Positions 58,179 through 64,000 of a DNA stretch of 64,000 nucleotides are shown here, piece by piece. The DNA is from Siphonodentalium dalli (Eukaryota; Mollusca; Scaphopoda; Gadilida; Siphonodentaliidae). Below the pieces are notes generated by a model. That model was not told the DNA's origin, did not search any database, and saw only the letters and a program-made list of their open reading frames with translations. Every line of letters starts with the position of its first letter. The first letter of the stretch is position 1. The position numbers and the translations under genes were made by a program. The stretch lies in the NCBI GenBank assembly GCA_032622095.1, contig CP136062.1:135384960-135448959 (forward strand), given 5' to 3'.

Positions 58179-58420
58179 ATGTTCGGTGAGATATCCTACG
58201 GCCATTGGAGCCAAAATGCCGGGTATTGTTGCAAATGTGTTAGATATCCCGAAGATAACCCCAGAGTAACGCGGTGCCACGTCGTTCGCGTTGACGAGGA
58301 AGCCGGCGTACTGCCACCCAGAAGAACCAACTCCGATAGTCAACAGAACAACACCTCCCCAGGCTGTAGTGCAGTCTACAAACCCGGCACCTACGACCAG
58401 AGCGGCTGGAAATATTAAAC
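58179..58420 (-). CDS. SLC17: SLC17-family anion transporter, penultimate exon
   Basis: Bounded by an acceptor with a T-rich tract (TTTTTTTCAG|G) and a donor CAT|GTGAGT. The 242-bp exon encodes a hydrophobic helix (LIFPAALVVGAGFV), then VVLLTIGVGSSGWQYAGFLV, the hallmark VNANDVAPRYSGVIFGISNT, and FATIPGILAPMAVGYLTEH. The segment from (D/N)xAPxYxGxxxGISN to PGI is strongly conserved in SLC17 proteins and spans helices 10-11. Earlier exons were not found up to 64000, so they lie beyond the window or are too short to see. The intron to the last exon is 12.7 kb and holds an L1-type LINE in sense orientation and a large inverted-repeat element. Confidence 0.92.
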
Positions 58421-59756
58421 CTGAAAAAAAGACACAAAGAATAAAATCGAATCCTCATATAATTAGGTGTGGTGTTCAGTTAAGAAGTTCCAGAGCCAAC
58501 TTGTTATCCGATTATCCCGCAAATGGACGAATAGGAATCCATAGTAGCTGAGACTAAATTGGTCACTCTCGCCAACTCTCATTGGGTATGCTTTGTGATA
58601 TAAAAGGACTCAAATTTGGGAGAAAGAGTATGTCAGGTTCATCAATGCACGTGCTGATATCGGTATTTTTTTTGGTATTAATATGGCCATGTCAGAATTT
58701 TTTACAATTACACAACAAATAGAGGCGATCTCGTTGCAGAATTAAATGGTACGTATAGGAAAATATATACGTGAACATATTCTCGAAAATAATGGGAGAT
58801 TAAAAATAAAAGATGTGTTGCAAAAGGAAGAAATTGAAAGGAGGCTATATATAAAACCAAACGACTACCCAGGACTGACTTTCAAATCCCGTTTACTGTA
58901 AGACTCGGTGAACCTGACCCATGTTACAATTGTTCCCGACCTCATGGGCAGACATGGGTACCTTATTGTGGCTCAGTTCTGTGATAGTGACCAAAAACCC
59001 AACGGCACATGCCGGCCTCAGTGAAGTACATAAACCCCATATGTCGATCACATGAACGACTGGTAGACACGACACACATGTAATCTAAAAACGCACAGTG
59101 ACATGGCGACAGGGGGTGTTTACCCACCAACACCCCCACCACCCCCCAAATTTGGTCAACAGTTGGAAATTACGTGCCCGGCACAGTTGAAATTTTTGTC
59201 ATTGTTTGAATTTCCATCCAGCAATTAGTGTTGTATATCTTGTTTTTAGACCAATAGCAGGATATTTGTTCTACTTTTGGTCAAAATTTTGGTTTGGAAT
59301 GGCCCTCAGTTGCCATAGGGGTTAGAAATTTCAAATAGTTGGATAGATTCCACCCCCGTTCGGAGGGTGCAAATTAAATTTCGCGAATATGGGAGTTTAG
59401 TCTGGTTCAAGGGGGTGCGGTTGTAAATTATCAAAATGGACGCCCTAATGGAAACCATCAATCTGTCCAATAAGAACTAAGAGCCTGTAATGAATAGAGG
59501 ATATCAAGTGTTTTGATTCGGTACAGAAAAAATATCTCCGAATAATATATCTCTCAATAAACAGAAGTATAACTCTATCGATTTATGAGGATTTTGAGAA
59601 GGTTGCAGTTGACTTCCCATGCTGGTATTGTAGAATATTATTGGGTATAAATGTTAATTTGGATCATCGAGACACAGAAGAGATATATATAACGATGAAA
59701 AACCATCAGGTAAGAACAAATTGAGGGTGTATAGATAAATAATAAGGGATTACCGA
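58421..59756. other. SLC17 intron / repeat flank
   Basis: Upstream of the penultimate SLC17 exon on the minus strand, so probably intron. No further SLC17 exon was recognised. A C-rich stretch (ACACCCCCACCACCCCCC) lies at about 59129-59147. The last ~250 bp may belong to the LINE remnant that follows. Confidence 0.45.
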
Positions 59757-60250
59757 TTGGAGCCATATTTGGACATAGTAAAAAATATTGAAGTAAGAAA
59801 GATCTTCAGCAAATTGCGGATTAGCAATCATACTCTAGAAATTGAAAAAGGCCGCCACAAACAACAGAAGATTCCTGTAGAAAAGAGAATATGCAGAAAG
59901 TGTGGATTGGAAACGGAAACTGAGGAACATTTTATCCTATTTACAAAAGCATTCGTCTCCGTTTCTTTGACGAAATAAATAAAGTAAATCACAAGTTTAT
60001 TAATATGACTGATGCCCAAAAATTCATTTTCATACTGCGAAATGACAAAACAGAAACGTGCAATATCATCTGTAACATGGTCCGTCTCTTTTTCGACAAA
60101 AGGTCTGAAACACCAGATTTTCAACAACAAACATTTTTTTTTTTTCCATTTTAATTCTGATTACAATTGTGTATACTTATTGTATCATATATATATTTAT
60201 TGTTATTTATGTTGTGACATCGGCCCCGTGTGGGTGTAATTGTCAATAAA
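59757..60250 (+). pseudogene. LINE reverse-transcriptase C-terminal remnant and 3' tail
   Basis: The plus-strand frame reads FSKLRISNHTLEIEKGRHKQ, then KIPVEKRICRKCG and ETEEHFIL: the Zn-knuckle-like end of a non-LTR reverse transcriptase, where a final Cys is expected but FTK is found. A frameshift near 59955 moves the continuation (RFFDEINKVNHKF, MTDAQKFIFILRNDK, CNMVRLFFDKR) to another frame up to about 60120. A T-rich tract and a 3' UTR-like end with GACATCGGCCCCGTGTGG and AATAAA (60244-60249) close it. It is clearly dead and 5'-truncated, and antisense to the SLC17 gene. Confidence 0.75.
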
Positions 60251-60624
60251 CTTATCTTATCATCTCAGTCGAACTTGGATAACATGTGCGTAAAAGACAT
60301 ATTGTGTCACATAATAACTTTAGTAAATCGAACTGATCAGTGAGATCCTAGACACAGACAATATCAATTGGGAGCATATGGGAACAATCTATTATTGTCG
60401 GAAATTCCCAACAATTCGATCGTATATACTATTTCAGAAAATATATACAACATTTCGAAGTACGCACAATTGTAAATATGTACTCCTTCGTTCGGGACAA
60501 ATTATTCGCAGATTTAAGCAAGCGGCAATTGTTCCGCCAACGATAGTCTCTGCATATAATCTATATAGATATATATATATATTTGTGAATGTATTCTGTC
60601 TATATGTGTTCTATATATAGAGGA
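60251..60624. other. intervening DNA, nothing recognised
   Basis: AT-rich with TATATA tracts. No gene or clear repeat was seen. Confidence 0.4.
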
Positions 60625-60742
60625 TCTACAACGAGTCGCCAATTTATAGCGAAAGTTACGAAACGAGTCCTGTAAATTAGTTTAGACCTAATTTACGGAC
60701 GAGTTTTGTAAATTTCGCTATAAACTGGGGACGAGTTGTAGA
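60625..60742. repeat. 118-bp foldback element
   Basis: The left arm begins TCTACAACGAGTCGCC and the right arm ends GACGAGTTGTAGA, with TTTATAGCGAAA / TTTCGCTATAAA and CGAGTCCTGTAAATTAG / CTAATTTACGGACGAG between. The sub-block ACGAGTCC-GTAAATT is itself reused. Arms are about 50 bp with a short TTTAGAC loop. Confidence 0.75.
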
Positions 60743-60940
60743 CTATATTTATTACTTGAGTCCATAACCGCCATAAAACATACTTAAATCAAGAAATAGG
60801 ATCGACGTGAAACAAATAGCGGCCCGGGTTTCCATAAGGCCTGTGATAGCGTTTCGGGTAACTATGCGTGTTTTTCCCGCGTAAAGATATAGCCCAGAGA
60901 AATAACTCTTAGACGTATTGAATGGAGTAAATTTAATTAA

Positions 60941-61243
60941 AGGGGTGCTGTACACTAAATCTTGCCATTTTTGGGACCATCTTCTTTAATACTCAATAAA
61001 TGGATGAATTTGAGCCATGCATGGATGAGTGCAAAATACACACATTTACCGTATGAACGATACAAACAACTCCAGCCATAAATTCATTTTCATTATAATT
61101 TCCATGTTGTTTGCATCATTCACAGAGCAAATGACTTTTTGCACTAATACATAGCTCAAATTAATTCATTTGTTGCATATATTCTGTTGAATATAAAAGG
61201 GATATGGTCCCATGAATGGCCGGAATTAGTGTACGGTACCCCT
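60941..61243. mobile_element. TTAA-flanked MITE (303 bp)
   Basis: Ends AGGGGTGCTGTACACTAA and TTAGTGTACGGTACCCCT form an 18-bp inverted repeat with two mismatches, flanked by TTAA at 60937-60940 and 61244-61247. Internal ACTCCAGCCATAAAT is shared with the larger element at 24003-25030, so they are one family. Confidence 0.8.
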
Positions 61244-61247
61244 TTAA

Positions 61248-62041
61248 ATAACTTTTAAAACTATATTATAATGTCGTTTGTGATATATTAGTTGTCACCC
61301 TATGCTAATGAGCCATTGTGTTACCCCATCTGCATCCACCATACGTAGTGGTATTCCATCGATACCATGACAACGGATCCACAAATGTCCATTCAACTTT
61401 AAAATCTGTCTTGCATTACAGGACAAGGTTTGGATGTTATTATAGCAAACTTAGATATGTAATGTACACGTATTTTTAACGAATCCATGTACGCATTCCA
61501 GTTGTCGGAAACCTCAATATTTGGAATGTATTTTTACTCTGTAGCCATGGCAACCGAGTAACTTCTGCGGCGTCTACCCAATTGTTTTTAAAGCATACTT
61601 ATTGACGTCCACATATAGTCAGTTCTCCACATAAGAATATTACGGGGTCTATGGTGGAGTCAGTACTAATATCGATATCAATCACATAATTCTTCTTCAT
61701 TCTTCGTCCCCCGATTGCGAATCACGTGTGCGCAACAATATATACATTTAGATACACCTGTGACCTGACCCCATGTCATGTTATACAATGAACGTTGAAT
61801 ATCATAATTATAGAATGGGTTTAATAAGGGTCAGATCGTGTAATCAATATAGACATGGGCAAAATTGTGTCGCCGATTTTCACATAACTTATACCATGGT
61901 TATATAGTCTTCTATATATATATACATGGAATCTAATGGTGTGGGCTTAAAGGTGGTGTCGTATGGGGCAGAGATTGCGGACAGGGGCACCAGAATGCCG
62001 GGATAAACCGTTTATAGTATTACCAATATTAGATATGGTAA
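61248..62041. other. intervening DNA, nothing recognised
   Basis: No gene seen. The last 110 bp (GTGGGCTTAAAGGTGG... GGGGCACC) resemble a stray unit of the 26.2-27.6 kb array in reverse orientation. Confidence 0.4.
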
Positions 62042-62121
62042 GGTTCAAAGTTGACAGCGGGGTCAGGATCAGGCACTTATATATATACCTGACCCTGGCA
62101 CCGCTGTGTCAACTTTGAACC
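62042..62121. repeat. 80-bp hairpin
   Basis: Arms GGTTCAAAGTTGACA-GCGG-GGGTCAGG and the complementary CCTGACCC...CCGC-TGTGTCAACTTTGAACC enclose a TATATATA centre. Confidence 0.8.
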
Positions 62122-64000
62122 ACACCACTATACTCATGGATATATATATACGTCATATAGGTGGCTCTAAATTGCAACATTCGTTGTGTCTATATTTTCC
62201 AGAGATATCAGCAATCGATATAGTTGACTCACAATATAGCTCTCCCAATAACTCATCGCGAATACTTAACAACCTTTCGAGCAATATATATATAAAGTTC
62301 CCGGCCTTGAGTGACGTTGGTGTGTGGAGCTAGTGACACAATAATTAGTAAAACCGTGTTGGTCACGAAATTTCCTCTAAATTTATATTAGGCATTTACA
62401 TGATACGAGGAATCCACATGTGTGGTATGGCACCTTCTGGGCCTGGTCGCGGCACAAAAACTGACAAAAACAAGATAGCCAATAGAACAATTTACCATAT
62501 AAAATGTTTGGTTATATACTTTCTAAAGGCAAACTATGTGTGTCAGTTTAGTTAATCCGACAAGGTGAGCCATGGCTTATAATCCATGTATGAGAATGAC
62601 GTTTTGTGATGCCCATTTTGGGTATACAATTCATGACAATTCACTTTGAGCAACAGCATTCTCTCTTGCCACCAAATTAAAGTTCACAGCGGATGGTACC
62701 TGCATGGACAACGCAGGGCCGCCATGCTGTATACATACTATAGAATGACATTGTGTGATGTCCATTTTTGGTATAACAGGCGAATAACCAGATTATAACC
62801 AGATTGCGTCTATACATGCAGTATAGTGAATTCCACATCACTGCAAAGCTACCCAAATGCCTTCTCAATGGCAAAGTGCAAACAATATTTAAGTTTGTGA
62901 AAACATCACCACCAGGAAGAACATAGAGTAATAGATTCACTATGTTATTAAAATTGTGTAATTATTGATTACTCTTCAATAAAAAAAATTCTGCGTGCTG
63001 AAACAAAAATGTTACAGAGATTTGTCAATCAACATCAAAAATGGCGTAGTAAGATCAAATATTTCAGTCGAAATATTATTTCCAGAATATATGTCAATGC
63101 CTTTTTCCAATGTTTACAGTTAAATTTCGATTAAACTTCAATATATTGTTGGACTCGGTAATGACACTGTAACAGTATATAGCGTTGACATTTTACGCTG
63201 GTTTCGATGTGCGAAATCAGGTTATTGGAGAGTTATTATATTATAATAAAAATAAGTTGATCTATTTTGCATGTACTTGTTGGTGATAAGTAGTTTTACA
63301 GACTCAGTATAAATTTGTGTATAAAAACTATATATGGCTTGGCGGCTAAAATGACGTCAAACACTAACCAAACAAATAAACTGTATGTGATGTTTGAGTC
63401 CAAAATAATAGCCGGCAGCAATCTTGTAGACTTCGCCGCATCATAAAAATAGCAGTAACCATCGAAATAGACGAAGCTCTTGGGATTCCCTGACATTTTC
63501 AGCACATCTACACTTCGTCTTATTCTAAAGACTATCCGTGACGCAGACTGCATGATATAGCCATTTCGTTACAATCAGACATGGCGCTATGTGGATAATG
63601 TGGTGGCAGCATGCGGGCATGGGGCTCAGTCAGTGTTCAGCAACCATCTACTTAGCGGCAAAGTGGGAAACTTGTTTGGGTTTATACGTGTGTAATGCGA
63701 AGCTTGAAATGAACCACGTGCGTTTACAGAGTATTTGACATACATTTATGTTTAATCTGTTTATCGGCTAACTGCTGGTCACAACATCGTTCAAAGAAGC
63801 AGAACTCTATATCCAAATGATTTTCTGGTAACAGATTAAACAATATAGCATTAGAAGAGTGATAACTCTGAATCTCTACAGTTAGTGAAATTTACAAACT
63901 CCATGCAGCGCCCTCTACGTTATCACTGCGATATAGCACTGCCACAAGGGTGGTACTTTGCGGACCGATACATCTATTTTTACATATTGTCGGGACTAGT
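62122..64000. other. intervening DNA, nothing recognised
   Basis: Frames up to 87 codons on the minus strand (62677-62940, 63296-63553) show no recognised domain or splice support. If the SLC17 gene continues upstream, this would be its intron. Confidence 0.4.

Overview
This window is AT-rich animal genomic DNA: intron-bearing genes, non-LTR retrotransposons, Helitrons, MITEs and satellites. Nothing points to a bacterium, plasmid or virus. The gene content (an EH1-type homeobox exon, a sialin/SLC17 transporter, a SAMD3-like SAM-domain gene) and the repeat style suggest a marine invertebrate. A lophotrochozoan such as a mollusc or brachiopod is my best guess, but it rests on impression and not on a diagnostic marker.

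Layout: (1) 0-6.4 kb holds exon 1 of a homeobox gene on the minus strand, with its probable promoter and the start of a long intron. (2) 6.4-12.1 kb is mostly silent, with two weak exon candidates and a MITE. (3) 12.1-14.7 kb is a head-to-tail array of four Helitron-like elements packed with TCAAGGTCA/TGACCTTGA motifs. (4) 14.7-28 kb is repeat mosaic: dispersed repeats, a 38-bp minisatellite, a decayed reverse transcriptase, TTAA-flanked MITEs (one with a hAT MITE nested inside) and divergent tandem arrays. (5) 29.0-30.6 kb holds the first and last exons of a SAMD3-like gene whose middle is not visible, between two composite repeats. (6) 31.4-32.4 kb is a palindromic GGTACTC minisatellite and a ~200-bp array. 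(7) 36.2-38.7 kb is a 58-bp satellite with higher-order structure. (8) 38.9-43.3 kb contains dispersed repeats and two long hairpins. (9) 45.2-58.4 kb is the 3' part of an SLC17 gene on the minus strand: two exons in matching phase separated by a 12.7-kb intron that contains an L1/Tx1-type LINE with an open 1270-codon ORF2 and a 3.9-kb long-inverted-repeat element. (10) 58.4-64 kb has a LINE tail, another TTAA MITE and small hairpins.

Only three host genes are supported, all partial here. Most of the window is transposon-derived. The most notable structures are the receptor-site-rich Helitron array, the SLC17 intron with its sense-oriented LINE, the nested MITE with a perfect 8-bp target duplication, the gutted SAMD3-like locus and the satellite with dimer and trimer higher-order repeats.
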